A stretch of DNA of 64,000 nt from Chaetorhynchus papuensis (GCA_013396525.1 VWYX01000208.1:369611-433610); one strand, 5' to 3'. Numbered from the stretch's first letter, positions 25,301 to 38,945 are shown. Notes: generated from the sequence alone by a model not told the origin. A program made the numbers and translations.

Positions 25301-27313
25301 AAAAGATTATTGTTGTATTTTGTTTAAATGTGTCTTTGTTTATAGATTCTGTATTTTAACAGTACTGAGAAACTGTACAGTGGTCACTTCAGGTGTTCTA
25401 CTATGTAAGTGAAAAATGGAATTTTGCATCTAAATGTATACTTTTGACATTTCTTACTTATTTCTAATACTTTGCTTTCAAACATTTATTCTGTAGATTT
25501 CTTCTACAGGAAAAAACCTACCTTTGCTTTAAATTTGAATCAATAATTAGCAAAGTCACCTTCAAGTACAAAAAGTTTGATTTGACACCACTGGAAGAAC
25601 AAAAACCTATTCCACCTTCTACTTTAAGAGTAGCACAGAGACATTTCAGCTAATATGCTGTCTCAAACAGTACCCAGTAAAAATAATTTGTTTAATTTTT
25701 CAGAAGTCTCCAAGCTGTTAATTATATTTACAAAAAAAAAAAAAAATTGTTTCCAAAGAATTTTGAAGGGTAGCTTCTCTGAGGCAGGATACATATGCTT
25801 TTGTGCACTTTACTTTTCTGTCCGTGGGCCATGAATAATCTTCATGTTGCCATTTCAGTAAAATAATTCCCTGCCTGTTGGAGTTATCTCATGTATTCAC
25901 ATAGTATATTATTCTGTAGCAGCCCTGTGAGTAGTTAATGAAACAATTTATTTCAGATGGATTGGGTGGTTGTCAAAATAGAGTGACACGAATTGATCTA
26001 CACCTGACATAGCACCCTCAGTTAACTGGTGTGAAACAACACAGGTGAATAGAACTACAAGAGATTTGCCAAGTTACAGACAGCTGAGAACACATGTAAG
26101 AGACCACAGATTATTACTTACACAGAAATTAATGCTGATAAGAGTACATTGACTGATTACCATAAAAATCAATTTACCATAAGAAAATGCCATACAACAG
26201 GAAGCAGTGCCTGGAAAGAAACTATCAATATAAATGATTATATCAAAGAATGTTCATAGTTAGCAGTGCTGCAAACATCAGGTACTGAAAGACAAGGCCT
26301 GAGTGAGACTACAGAAAGTAATGTCTCAGTCTCAGAAGCTGTCTGTGAGACATCATGACTGCAGACAATTGCCAGCTAAGGGCTGCCTGGAAGAAACAGC
26401 TTTACCCAGCTTGTCCTGGGCAGCAGGTTGTTCAAGCCACTGTCAGCCTGTGTTTGACTGACCCAGCAGACAGAGCTGGACAGCTAATCATAGTCTGGAA
26501 GCTAGAGAGGAGTGCTTAACAGATTGCTGTGGAAATCTCCTGTGAGAATATCCTCAATTTCTGAAAATCTGGTCACAGCGCATCTGGCACACTGTCCCAC
26601 CCCAGCTTCCATGCTGTCTAGGAACTTGACAAAAAAAGGGAAAAGCTGAGTCTTTTATTATCTCTCAGTTTTGCATGTTATACTTGGTGAAACCATTAAA
26701 TAATTTTTTTAAAATCCCAACATTCCTCACTATCCAGCTCCCTCTCAATGAACAATGTAGAAGCAGCAACTACAACCAGCGGCATGTTCCTAGAGGTTCT
26801 CTGGCTAAAATCATACCTCTAAAATATGAAATTTCCCTTTGTTTTCACGTAGCAAATGTCACACTCAGTCTGTACTCAGACTAAGGCATTTAAAAGCATA
26901 CAAGTAATAGCAACTACTTAATAAACTAGAATACAATCACTCACAGCTTTAAATGTCCTGATTTTTGTCATATAAACCTACATCATCACCCACTGTTGTG
27001 TGACTCAGCCTTGACAAAAACATGAAATAGAATTGATAGCTTTATGAGCCTCTCAGTAAAATAAAACCACTTATTGAAGTGGTCACTTCATATAATGTCA
27101 TTTTCATCACTGCAGATAACATCAATGAAGCCAATTCATTCACTTCCTACATCTGGTTCTCACTTAAAAGTTGAAGTGATAAAAGATGTAATGCATTCTG
27201 CCTGAAAGATAAAAACAGATGTCCTCACAACTACTAAAATACTGCATTAAAAATGTTAACATCCTACCCATTTCCCTCTTGAGCTTTGAGATTTATTATC
27301 ACTCATAACTTAC

Positions 27314-27349
27314 CAATTGTTTCACATTTATTTGAAATGTGAACAATTG
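27314..27349. repeat. Near-perfect inverted repeat, 15/16-bp arms
   Basis: Left arm caattgtttcacattt (27314-27329) and right arm aaatgtgaacaattg (27335-27349) are reverse complements apart from one extra base in the left arm, with a 5-base centre. Confidence 0.8.
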
Positions 27350-27864
27350 TACATGTAGGCAGGTATGACACAGGTATTTTAGTAGGAAAATCTCAGATAT
27401 TTAAGTGAAACAATACAATAGGATTATTACATTTATAGTATAAATGTGTTTATTGTATATTTATAGTCAAAATATGTGAGCTTATAATGCAGCATTTCAG
27501 TTCCTTAATGCAGACCTATTGTAAAACTGATATGTGATCCATGAATAAGGCAGAGGAAAAATAGTGTGATTTTAAATGAAGTTTAATATATTCAAGATGT
27601 CGACAAGGAATGGTAGAAGTGAATTGGTAGCAGAATCAATTGCCTATAGAGCAAAAATATCTCTCTATGTTCCATTAGATATGGATATAGTATGATTTCT
27701 CCAAAAAACATATAAAAACAAGTTCAAAAGCTATCTTTTTTTAATATTACTTTTCATTCCTTATGAGACAGAAATGGATTTCAGAGTACATTCTACTCTG
27801 CAAAATGATTCCTAATATTAAGTGAGCTATAATACAGCAGCTTTTTATCTGTCTTATTCTGTAC

Positions 27865-28006
27865 CTGGGTAAATATCACAAGCAGGCCCTGGGGAGTGTC
27901 CCATGGTATTATCTACAGCATCGTGTGGTGACAGGGCTGGCTGGAGGGGCTGGATTGCAAGGCAGTCATTCAGGATGTCCTGGCCAAGCTCCGAGCTTGA
28001 TCGCAA
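27865..28006 (-). CDS. GLIS3: GLIS3 coding exon after the zinc fingers
   Basis: This exon encodes 47 codons plus one base. It opens LRSSSELGQDILNDCL, continues through a Pro/Gln/Leu-rich stretch (IQPLQPALSPHD), and ends in SPGPACDIYP plus a split codon. It follows the lysine tail of finger 5 (KKK-LRSS), matching the GLIS3 family order. No catalytic or fold motif is expected here: this is the flexible linker to the C-terminal transactivation region, rich in Ser and Pro with probable phosphorylation sites (SP, TMGHSP). The acceptor is TTGTTTTTCAG/TTG and the donor is CAG/GTACAG. It is isolated by long introns of 17.1 kb upstream and 9.0 kb downstream. Confidence 0.95.
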
Positions 28007-29389
28007 CTGAAAAACAAGAGATAAAAAAGAGGAAATTATAACAAAAGATGGGCATGGACAGAAGAAAGAGAAAGTAAGGGAAAATCCTTAAGACGGTGAA
28101 AAATTATAATGAAGAAATGCTGATGTTAGAGAAAAAAAATGGAGCACGATCAGAAATCTTCTCTTTTAAATCCTGATCAATACTATCCTTTCATTCCAGC
28201 AGGCATTCTTTGAATCTGGGGAATAAAACACTTCCAGATGCTTAACAAGACTGTACTCAGGACAAAGACTACCTGTACTTTGGTTTGCTCTCTTGTCACA
28301 CACTGCAAAAGAGAGGAGTGTCCTAGTTAATGGGATTGGAGATATATCAAATGTCTGACATTGCTTATGTCAGCAGAGGGGTACTAGAATGAATACAAAC
28401 ATTTTCACGCTGGTTTAGTGTCCTGCCCCACTGCAGGACCAGAAGAGCAAAGGTGCCCATAACACTGAAAAGGAGGGACTGGGAACAAGCAGCCAGGAGT
28501 GGTAACATACAGGCAAGTCAGGATGGAAATGGGAACACTTCCTATGGACCAAAGTTTTCTTGAGATCCCATTCTTAAACAGGCTAGGACTACATTTGTTT
28601 CACATTGCAGCAGAACTGTGAGTGCTGTGTCACTGCCAGTAATCCTAGCTGCATGCATGGCCACCTGCCTGGTACCTGATCCATCAACAGCAAGTCTGTT
28701 AATCTGGCTGATCACCAGAAAATTCACTCTACAAACAACTAATAAACAAATTCGTAACAGGAGTTTTCCTTTGGATGAAACTGGATGGAGAGTCTCACTG
28801 TGAGGCTGCAATAAAATACAGTAAAAAACTACAATTAAAAAAAAAATCCCAACACCAAAATAAGGAAAAGGGATAAAGGCTGCTGCAGCACCCTAACAAG
28901 GATGACACAGCTGTAATGCCAAACTGCACCCTGAGGTTTAGGGCAGGTTGTGGATGCTGCTGCAGGCTGCTGGGACTGATGCCTATCCTTATTTGCTGCC
29001 TGATGTTAATGTTATATATAACAAAAATTTGCCTGTTCCTTAAAGCTATTTTGGCTGGTGAATTCATTTAAAAGCCTGGAAAATGAAGGTTTGTGCTTAC
29101 AAGCATGTGGGCCACTGCAGTGGCCGAGATGCCCATAAATATCCTGTCCTGTCATCCAGGTTCATGTAGCATGATGGAAAGAACCCTGACGTAGTGCACT
29201 TGGATGTGCTGCACTTTCCCAAGAAGCTAATCTCACAGAAGCAGCTGAGGCTTCTTCTCTCTTGTTTGGTGCCATGGAGGGTGAGCAGGTAACAGTTAAC
29301 TAGAACATAACCTAGCACATCTAAAAAACTCTTAAGGGGAGGAAGAGGAACAACAGAACAAATTTCTGCACATCCTATACTCAGAAATG

Positions 29390-29520
29390 TGTCACAGAAT
29401 GGTCTGAATTTGAAGGAACCAAGTTCCAACACCCCTGCCACAGGCAGAGACACTTTCTACTAAATCAGGCTGCTCAGAGCCCCATCCAACCTGGCCTAGA
29501 ACACCCCAGGGATGGGACAA
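29390..29520 (-). mobile_element. CR1 LINE fragment
   Basis: Reverse-strand CR1 3' end: 'cacagaatggtctgaatttg', 'aacacccctgccacaggcag', then 'gccccatccaacctggccta' and 'agggatggg'. It is diverged and short. Confidence 0.87.
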
Positions 29521-32500
29521 ATGAAGAAAGAAGAGTAAGAGGAAATGATTCGGAATGCAACCATAAAAAGACTCATTGCCACAAGATGACCCTTGTGCCA
29601 GAAGATGCTGATAAACATTCTAATTACTTTTGAAATTCAAATCACTACATGTAAAACCATGGCAGCTGAGTGGAGAGTTGGTCTTACACATCATAAGCAC
29701 CTGACCCTGTAGCTGGAGATTCTACCTAGCCTGTGACACCTATGCACACACCGCACATGCTGGAGATGATTCCTTCTCTTAAAAACTTAGTCATTACTAA
29801 GCCCCAAGGTACACTACTTCTCTGGGGTATGTTTGTTATTCCAGAATTGTAGGGAGAGGGAGAATGGATGGGGAAGAGGAAGAAGGGGAGAAATACCCTG
29901 ACAAAAGATTTTGTTATCCATATTTACAATCTGTCACAAGTACAAATGTTTCTTCCAGTTTGGCGCACTTCACTGTCTGCTATTATCCAGTAATTGTGCT
30001 AGGTTTGCTGCTATCACTAATAACACGGCTTTTTCATGAAACAAAGTGCTTGTGAAATTAAATGGCAAATATATCCTCATTCAAATTCTTACAGTTACAT
30101 TATTAATAAGCATTATGTAAATTTAAATTTCTATGAATCTAAAGTGAATATAATATGAAAAACCTGACTTCTACAGAAGAATCAGGATTCTATCACGGAG
30201 AATACACTATCACAGAAGTTTCCTGTGTAAAGTTATCTGTGTATTTCTTTTTAAGAAACGGACCAATTTTCTATATCAGATGGCACTCATGGATAAAATG
30301 GTGAGAAAAACAAGAAAAGGAAAGCTAAGTATTTACACATTAGTTACAAGAATTAAATAAATCTTGTAAAATAAAATAGGCAACCATCTATTTTACAGAT
30401 TTTTCGGTTTTGCACAGTTCAGGAATCTTGCATTCATAAACTCTTTGATATTTAGAACAAACCTATCCTGACAATCTGTGCTGGCATAAATTTTCTGGCT
30501 TTTTAATGCTTATATAAATGAAGAAAAGCTAGGATCATCAACAGAAAACCAAAAATAGAGCAAGAAACACTGCAAGACAGCTGTCATGTAATTTCTATGG
30601 GTATTTCTTCTTTCATGCATTGACTGTTGTTGATTAGGATTTACAACCGCAAGGATTAGAAATAGGTATGTTATAAACTTACACATGCATACATACACGC
30701 AAACGTATGTACTACAGTATATATTATTATATGTATATAATGATGTAATTTTAGAATGACAAGATATGTATTTAATGTACATATGATGAAACATCCTGAG
30801 CAAGAGATGGGTATTCCACTGGCTTATGCAACAGCAGATGCACACTGCTAATTCAAATTGCCACTAAAAATACTGCCACAGGCCTCCGATATAAACTTTC
30901 CCCAGATAACAGATGCTGGGAATAATTTTATTGTCCCCTGATGCAGGGTATGCATGTGGTTTTTTCTTTTAAGAGTAATTGCTGTTGTGCCACTGGAAAG
31001 AGGAGAGCAAGGGCTAGAGGAGCCTTCCCTACTCTACTCCTTGAAGAGCAGGACCAGAAATGGGTATATTTCCTTTATCAGAGCCAGCCATTAAATGACA
31101 GCTGCTTCCCAAGCTAGGCACTACTGGAAAACTCCATTTCCCAAAACCATTACTGTTTTCTCTTGACAGAGGGAGTAGCAGTGCTTTCTTTGGTTATTGG
31201 TCCTCCTTCCTCTGCCATTTAAAGCTCATCCTTCTTCCAGTGTTTTTCCAGATCTTTTTTCCATAAGAAGGCATAAACTGTGGCATTGTTGGAACAAAAC
31301 AGAGGGCAAAACACAGATTCTGGTTCAAACACTGTTGACCAAGGCATTTCTTTTTCCTGTAAAGACATTGAGAGTAAAACCCCACTCTATCTCAGTCAAG
31401 TGTTTTTACAAATTTCACAAAAACTTGTAATTAGAAGTTTTCACTGAAACCAATTTGCATTTTGACAAACACAGGGAAATCAGAGCTATGATTTTTCTTT
31501 AGTATTTAAGGAAACACAGAAGAGACAATGAAAAGACAAATGATCTTAAAACCAAGCAAAGACCATGAACCATTCTGTGCAACCCTAGGATTTTCTCTTC
31601 AGTTAAAAAAGCCATAAAGGAGAAATAATAATTGACCAGATATAACTGCTGCTGGCCATTTCTTGCTCTGTTCTAACAATACTGCTTTTCTTTACCAGCC
31701 TGGACTGTAGACTTATCATTCAACTGGAAAAGAAATTTGACACTCTTTGACATCTATAGGAATCGTATCCCAGCACAGATCTCCCAGCACTGTGACTGAA
31801 ATGTGTCACTTCCCCATGATCATCTGGCTTCTCTCATGATCACTCAGCTGAGCACCAGTACAATCACGCTGGGACTGAAAACCTCGTGTTCTGTTTTTAA
31901 GAAATGTATGGTTATGAAGTTACCTCACTGAATGGTGAAATCAATAACTGACAGTTCTGCCATGCTGAACGCAGCCATTTTGTGTGTGCTGCAATGTAAC
32001 CCAAATTTATGGCTGACCAAAGTTCAAGTTAACAATCAATTGCTCTGCTCATTTAAAACCTTCCTGTATTTGATACTTGTTCCAAATAATAGTTTTTGAA
32101 TTTATTAGCTCAGTTTTATGGTAAGACTTGTGAAGTTTCGTATTTGGAAAAACAGAATAATTTCCATTATCACAATGTGGCAGTTTTTTCTCATACCCAA
32201 AACAAATAATCTGTCAGTCATGATTTACAACTGTTTTACTTCTGTGACAATCAGCTAATGTTTATCGCCTTTCAGAACAATGGATGGAAATTCTACTCCT
32301 GTAAATTTTGCATATGAATAAATAATTACCCAAGATTAAATGAAACAAACAGAAGTAATTAGAAGGGAGTAAGATTCTTATTCCTCAATTTTCAGTTTCA
32401 TTATATTTGAGTTCAAAAGCACAGGCATGCTGTTGATTTGATGCATGACATAATTCCAGAGAAAATGCCTCCTTACAAGAAAAGATCTTTTTTTTTCATG

Positions 32501-32884
32501 TTTCTCCCACCAATGTGTGTTTTATCTGAGATCTGCGTGTTTTTGTACTGCCTGGCTACTTGCCCCTGTACAACAGAAGCCAGACACCATCGAGGAAAAC
32601 TTAAGATAGCTGTGTTTATGAATGCACTTCTTAAGAAAAGAAGCAGTATAGTTTGAGAAGTCCTAAACCACACAAAACAGTTCAGTAACTTCAAAACCTG
32701 CCTATATGTATTCAGATAAACTTGATTAATTCTTCACCAAAGTCCAGAACTCCTTCAGTCATTCAAACATGCCAGTTACCTCATCAAATCATAGTATTTT
32801 AAATCTTGCTTACATAAACATGTGCTTAATGGACTATATATGCATGCTGTGCACCTAGTAGTGTATTTACATATGTAAGTGAGA

Positions 32885-32945
32885 CATTAGTTATAGTTTA
32901 TTTTTTAGTTTTAGGTAGTTATTTTTAGTTATATTTATTTTTATG
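32885..32945. repeat. TAGTTATTTT-type low-complexity tract
   Basis: An imperfect A/T/G tract built from 'tagttattttt'-like units, with no clean period. Confidence 0.6.
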
Positions 32946-33972
32946 CAGGTTAGATATGTGTCTGCCACGTCTAAAACCAACAAAAAATCCCTAAATACTG
33001 CTATGTTTCATTGACAGGAATTGTTTTACACTAACTGTGATAGATCTATAGATGTGTTTTTGTTTTGCATATAAAGACAAGGAGGAATTTCTGCTATTCA
33101 CATAGTCTGTGTATTAAGTTTACTAAGAGCTCCTTGTCAAATACAGAGTAAGTCAGTAGTTTTTACTCATTTTTATTGTCTGTAATTTAAGCTGGCATTG
33201 GGAGAGTGAAACACAAGCTGTCTATGGAGAGCCACATATTGTATTAGCTTTTCTGAAGGAGTAGCCAGAATTCAATATTTACTTGTACAGTTAGAGTAAA
33301 ATTATGTCCTGTTAGTATCACGACATTGAGAGTACATAGATGTCCCCACTAGAAAATTACAAGTTCACTGTGATGCTGAAAGACAATATTTGCTCATAGT
33401 TTTGCTTGCTAGACACAGATCATCCTTTTACTCACAAAGACCAGCTTCAAGGTCCAGCGCTTTCTTGCACAGTACCAAACCTTTCTGACAACAGACAATG
33501 ACACAGAATCAATAAAAATTGTCCTAATTCTTGCCTCTGGAGGCTTCAGACTTCTTGGGGCAAAGAAGCAATGCAGACAGAAGGGATCCTCTGTACCCTT
33601 TGTTTTAAAGTAAGTCATCTGTGCAGGACTTCTAGAAAGAAATATTCTAATTGTCTACCACAGCTTTCAAATATGTGTGTGTGCGCTACTATTCCCTACT
33701 TTTAGATTCTATTTCAATTAAACCCTTGGCCAGAAAAACAATAAAAATCAAGTTAAACTAGCCTGTCTGCACAGTAGTGATGTTGGGTTCTATGCAAGAA
33801 ATAGTTACTTTTGCTACTCTCAAAGTTTTACTATATTGAACATTTGAGTTCAATATAAAAATGGTTTCCATCTTAATGTTCTAGCATAAATCAGGAAAAC
33901 ATACCAAAAATGCTTTTCAGCATCTTGCATTAAAAATCAAAAGGACCTGGAACCTACACAATTAGATAACTT

Positions 33973-34092
33973 NNNNNNNNNNNNNNNNNNNNNNNNNNNN
34001 NNNNNNNNNNNNNNNNNNNNNNNNNNNNNNNNNNNNNNNNNNNNNNNNNNNNNNNNNNNNNNNNNNNNNNNNNNNNNNNNNNNNNNNNNNNN
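33973..34092. other. Assembly gap, 120 N
   Basis: A run of 120 undetermined bases. It falls inside the 17 kb GLIS3 intron and does not interrupt any exon. Confidence 0.99.
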
Positions 34093-34360
34093 TATTTGAG
34101 GAATATTTTGGATTATATCATCACTAAAATGATACAGACCACAAAGAACACCACTTTAAGGGGAAAAATTGCAGCTGGGCCAGATCTGAAAGGAAACTTT
34201 GAATAACAAAATCCAACTGAGAATCTTAGTTTAAAGAAGGGAAATACAGTTTGAGTGAGTGCAGTGGCCTTTTTCTAAAATAAACAAAAAAGCCACAGTT
34301 CTGTTGGAAATTGGTTATTATTTTGCTTCACACAACTAGCAAGCACCCATACAGATGTTT

Positions 34361-34361
<1 letters not shown>

Positions 34362-34405
<44 letters not shown>
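34362..34405. repeat. (CA)22 microsatellite
   Basis: An uninterrupted dinucleotide array of 44 bases, the only long pure microsatellite in the window. It is likely polymorphic in length. Confidence 0.98.
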
Positions 34406-34406
<1 letters not shown>

Positions 34407-35224
34407 TACTTCTCTTCCTGTCCCATATCAGATTGTATCAAATCTGAAATGTTATATGAATTACACCTATGACCCTTTCTATTTCATCCTCTTTTTCAGG
34501 CACTTCCAAGAGGCTTGTAGGTGATTGTTGTGTGAACATCAGTCTAATAGCTGACCTGTTCAATTCAAAAAGCAGGAAGAAACCTACTGTTTCATGCCAG
34601 ATTGATTTGGGGATATAGGTATTAAATGATATTGCTAAGCATCAGTTTTTTCCAAGTAAATGCAGCCTGACAAAGAAAACACTTGTACTGCAGAATTATT
34701 TGCTTTCCCTTTCTGAAAATACATCTGTTTGGCAAATTTTCACTTCATGAGAGGAAAAATGTGTAAAATAAACATATACTTATCCACCAGGTGCTTCATT
34801 TAACACAAACATATTTTTCTCCCTATCACAGATTACCAAAAATTGCCATGAAAATCTGTAGATAATATCAGCAATTGTTAGTATACAGAAAGAAAGGTTT
34901 TCATATGTCTTTTTTTTTTTTTTTTAACTGCAGCATTCTTTATATAACATTGGCCTCCACTTTAAATATTTGATTTTGTAATTATCTCCACTGGAACCTA
35001 AGTGCATGCATGTACCAGGTCATGCATGGAAACACTCTGTTCAAAATAATATCTTGATTAGAGCCTAGGAGTAGAACTGAGAAACCTCTACCACTCAACT
35101 GTCAGGAGATCAAAAGGATTAGCCTTCAGGCATATGATTTTTACTTTTGCAAAGATTCCTCAGGACATCCCTGTACATTTTCATTCACTGTCTGTGAGTT
35201 GTCTGTTTAGAGTGCTACATGGCA

Positions 35225-35690
35225 TGATACAGACATCAGCCAGAGAGGAACTTTCTATCACAGTTTTGAGTATTAGAGAGCAGGCATTCTTTACTGCAGT
35301 GTGCTGGTCACTCAGGGGATCCTTCCTCTGACTGAGTGTCCTGAGCATCGGGTGAAGAGAGTGTCAATCATACACACTGATCACACATTCATTAGCTATC
35401 CCCCCTTAGTAGCTGCTCATGTATTACTTCTGTTGACATAGTTGCATCCCTTATCAGAACTCCTTATAGGTTCTTTGGTGGTTTTCAATGTCCCATGTCC
35501 CGTTTATGGCTCAACCCCCACTTCTGAGTAAATGCAACGTCATTGTTTTGCATAACTTCTGCTTTGTCAGCAGAGCTGAGCTAGCATCCTGCTTGTGTTT
35601 TGCATGGTTTTGTTTGCCTAAATTGCATCCTTCATCTATTTCTCCAAGGCCGTGCTGTTCTGTTCTATTCTCCTTATCAGGCAAGATGAT
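35225..35690 (-). mobile_element. LTR-like repeat, copy 1 (probable solo LTR)
   Basis: About 466 bases that match, in reverse complement, the repeat at 41.4-42.0 kb. Shared blocks include 'gcataacttctgctttgtca', 'ctccaaggccgtgctgttct' and 'cagccagagag', with indels between them. Two diverged copies of one unit with no internal coding sequence fit solo LTRs of an endogenous retrovirus, and the minus-strand end reads ...GTATCA. The family is not identified, and the orientation is inferred from the CA end. Confidence 0.65.
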
Positions 35691-36210
35691 GATGTGAAGT
35701 GCTGGCTGGGCTGGCACTGCTGACTTTACAAGTTTCTACTGCCTCTGATTTATTGTAGGGCATTACTGTGTCAGGTTGGGGTTTTTGTTGTTGTTAAAGC
35801 CATAATTCAGCTTACAGAGTGGTATCACAAACAGCTGTGCCAGAGAAAGGACAGAGCTCTGCATCACAGGGAGGAAAGAAATGGGCACTGCCAATGAGAC
35901 CAGTCTATTACTGCTTCAGGAGCAGTACTGAGGATTCCAAAATCAGTACCTGTCAATGCAGCTGCCCACACCCATATCCAACAGTGTGAAATTGCAAAGG
36001 TGGTCTCAGCCTGAAACAGGAACACTCATTGAGGACAGTACTAAAGACTTGAAAGGTATTTGTGCTGGTGTCAGGGTGCTGAATTGCAACCTCTTAGGCA
36101 TCCTGTGCACAGTATAAAACTTGCTTGCTCAGACCTTGGTGATGCTTCAGGGGCATAATGAACTGGACAGTGCATTTAAAGCCCAGGCTGAAGTGTGACA
36201 GGCTAATGAG

Positions 36211-36312
36211 AGTCACAGAATTATAGAATCATAGAATCATTTAGGTTGAAAAACACCAGTATGGTCACCAAGTCCAAGTATAAACCTACTACTGCCAAGC
36301 CCACCCACAGAC
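36211..36312 (-). mobile_element. CR1 LINE fragment, diverged
   Basis: It starts with 'tatagaatcatagaatcatt', the reverse complement of a CR1 tail, followed by 'aggttgaaaaacaccagtat' and 'caccaagtccaa'. About 100 bases are recognisable, of the subfamily whose 3' end reads in reverse as 'gttgaaaaa...'. The far boundary is uncertain. Confidence 0.78.
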
Positions 36313-36829
36313 TCTCTCAACCAAGTCACCAAAAGAAAAAAAAGATTCCTTCTCTATCAAGACCATGTTCATGCAAATGCTGTGGCAGGGAAGTGAGAAG
36401 ACAAAGAAATAGAGAAAAGGATATTGTTTGATATCAAAAATGGACCTGAAGAACACAAAATGCTATGACCATGCAGTGACAGCTCTTTACAGAATTTTGA
36501 GACAATCTGGATTTTTTTTTTTTTTGCCGTGGGTGTAAATGTAACGAGGGTGACAGCACTGGTTCTTTCTTTCTTGTACACTTTTCAGCACATCACAGTG
36601 CCAGAGTACAAGCTCAGGACAGAAACCAAGTGCAGGAAGGACTCATCATACGAAATAACAAATGTCAACCAGTAAGTAAAATGAATCAACAATCTCCTGG
36701 TTATAACAACTGCCGCAGCTGTCAGAACACTGTCAAAACCACTGGGGGGTTTCAACTTTTCCTTCTCCCTGTGAGCAAAGTTCTAAAGTGCTGGCAAAGC
36801 ATAACCCCCACAATGGAGTTTCCTTGAGA

Positions 36830-36915
36830 GGCGTGCACTGTGCATCCCACACAGCACACACCGCTGCCACTGCAGCAGCTAGCGCGGGGACAGGGCGGTC
36901 AGCCACACCCGGGCT
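36830..36915. other. CpG-rich patch inside the 17 kb intron
   Basis: It has six CpG dinucleotides in 86 bases, including 'agcgcgggg' and 'cacccgggc', in an otherwise CpG-poor intron. It is too short for a standard CpG island and has no repeat signature that I recognise. It could be a regulatory element or a remnant of a GC-rich insert. Confidence 0.4.
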
Positions 36916-38249
36916 ACACTGCTTTCAGAGTCTGTTTTCCTGCTTCTCACTGACCACACTCAGAAGAACTGGTCATTCCTCGTCTCAAAAGTTTTCCAAC
37001 AAACTGTATGATTAAATTCCTTAAACACATTCCTAATCCCTTTTTGCAAACATCCCTTTCACGAAAAATTGCTGAACGCCATGGTGTCTGATTTATATTT
37101 CATTCTGAAGACAGGAAGTAAAGGGATTAAGGTTGAGGATTCTAACACTTACTCTTTACTGCATTTTCTTCTGCAGAATAGTTTCTTAGTTGCCATGGGC
37201 ACTGCTCACTGACCCCTCGCCCCTGAATGCACTTCTTTTTGCATTGGTGACATCTTTTAAGTGGACTCCATAGTGAACAAATGAGGGGAAATATCCTTAT
37301 TTTCAACTACTCTCAAAGCACGAAAATAGATTTGCTTCTCTTTCAACCCATTCTCCCCCTTTTGCAATTTAAACAGTGAAATCTGAACTAAGAGTCTGAA
37401 TAAGGTCAAGCAAAAACTGAAAGATGCAGAAGCAGCTTATCTCATATGGTAGTATGTTCGCTCCCCATGAGGAAGGTGTTCTCAAACAGAGCAGTTCCTC
37501 CAGATTAATATAGTCACATAATGGAGACTGTCACTGGTAATTAGCTTAGTGCCTGAATGACCTTCTGAAACACCAATGGTGTAATGCTCTAACCCTCCTT
37601 GGCTCCCTCCTTCCTCATCAATTAAACATTCTGAGCTGGAAAAAAAAAATAATTTCTTTCATGTAAGAAACACAATAAGCACTGTGTTTTTTGAGTTGCA
37701 AAAAAAAGCTTAGTTCAAATACTGAAAAAGAAAGGAAATGAAAGAAAAAACTGGAAACCCATCATAACATTAACAAACAAAAGATGCTAGCTAAAAAATA
37801 ATCCCCAGACACTGTTTTCTTCTCATGTTATTCACAAAATCCAACGGCAGGTATAAATTTTTTTGGTTTTTCTAGAATCTTAAAACAAACTGGTAGCTTC
37901 ATCAGTTGTGTGGTAAAATCAATATGTCGTTGCAATAAAAAGCCTGTTTCTACTGTACTGTAAAGCAATTAAAAAATGAATGATCAAGAAGTATGCAGGT
38001 CTGTAAGAGGAAAGAGGTCTGTATTATTTTGCTGAGGGAATAATATTTTTGCTGACATAACCCACAAAATAGAAATCCGGACAATCTCTCAAAACTTTAT
38101 AGAAATTTCCATGCTAACCTTTTGAAAACACCTGTATGTCTTAGTTCCAGAGAAATTTTGTTCAACAGGTGAATAACATGTCTTTAAGCAATTGGGGGTT
38201 TTCCCATTTTTTGTTTTCATTGTAAGGTGGAAAGTTTTATATATAATAA

Positions 38250-38945
38250 CTTCAGGTTGGGCTGAGACGTGTTTGAGATCAGCCCTGTGGGAAAAGACTT
38301 GGGGGTGATGATTGACAAAAAACCATGAGCTGGCAATGTGCACTCCCAGCCCAGAGAGCCAAACGTGTCCTGGGCTGCATCCAAAGCAGTGTGGGCAGCA
38401 GGGCCAGGGAGGGGATTCTGCCCCTCTGCTCTGCTCTGCTGAGACCCCACCTGCAGTGCTGCATCCAGCTCTGGGGTCCCAGCATGGGAAGGATGTGAAG
38501 TTATTGAATCGAGTCCATCAGAGGACTGGAACACTTCCCCTACAAGGACAGGCTGAGGAAGTTGGGTCTGTTCTGCCTGGAGAAGAGGTTGCATGGAGAC
38601 CTCACAGCAACCTTCCAGTATCTGGAAGGGGCCTGCAGGGAAGCTGGAGAGGGACCCTTTTTCAGGAACTGTATTGATAGGACAAGGGTGACTGCCTTAA
38701 AACTGAAAGAGACTAGGTTTAAATTAAATGTCAGGAAGAAATTCTTTACTGTGAGGGTGGGTGAGGCACTGGAACAGGTTGCCCAGAGAAGCTGTGGATG
38801 CCCCCTCCCTGAAAGTGTTCAGGGCCAGGCAGGATGGGGCTTTGAGCAACCTGGTCTAGAGGGAGGTGTCCCTGCCCATGGCAGGGGCATTGAAATTAGT
38901 TCTTCTTTAAGGCCCCTTCCAAGCCAAACCATTATATATTCTATA
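38250..38945 (+). mobile_element. CR1 LINE fragment, longest copy, with remnant of ORF2 end
   Basis: About 700 bases of CR1. The first 230 bases ('gggaaaagacttgggggtga', 'gagccaaacgtgtcctgggc', 'ctgcagtgctgcatccagct') derive from the C-terminal end of the CR1 ORF2 reverse-transcriptase protein and are broken by stops and frameshifts. The remainder is the 3' UTR type ('ctacaaggacaggctgagga', 'gaagaaattctttactgtga', 'gagcaacctggtctagaggg'). The several open frames over this copy on both strands are by-products of its high GC content. The 3' end is degenerate ('attatatattctatatacc'). Confidence 0.93.

Larger units (their letters stand above)
18829..27864 (-). other. GLIS3: GLIS3 intron, 9036 bases
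   Basis: The intron runs from donor GTACAG at 27864 to the tandem acceptor at 18830-18826. It holds a 24-bp tandem duplication close to the acceptor (18862-18909), one plus-strand CR1 3' end with an ATTCTATG tail (22090-22345), and a near-perfect inverted repeat (27314-27349). The rest is AT-rich sequence with A/T runs and no supported gene. Confidence 0.75.
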
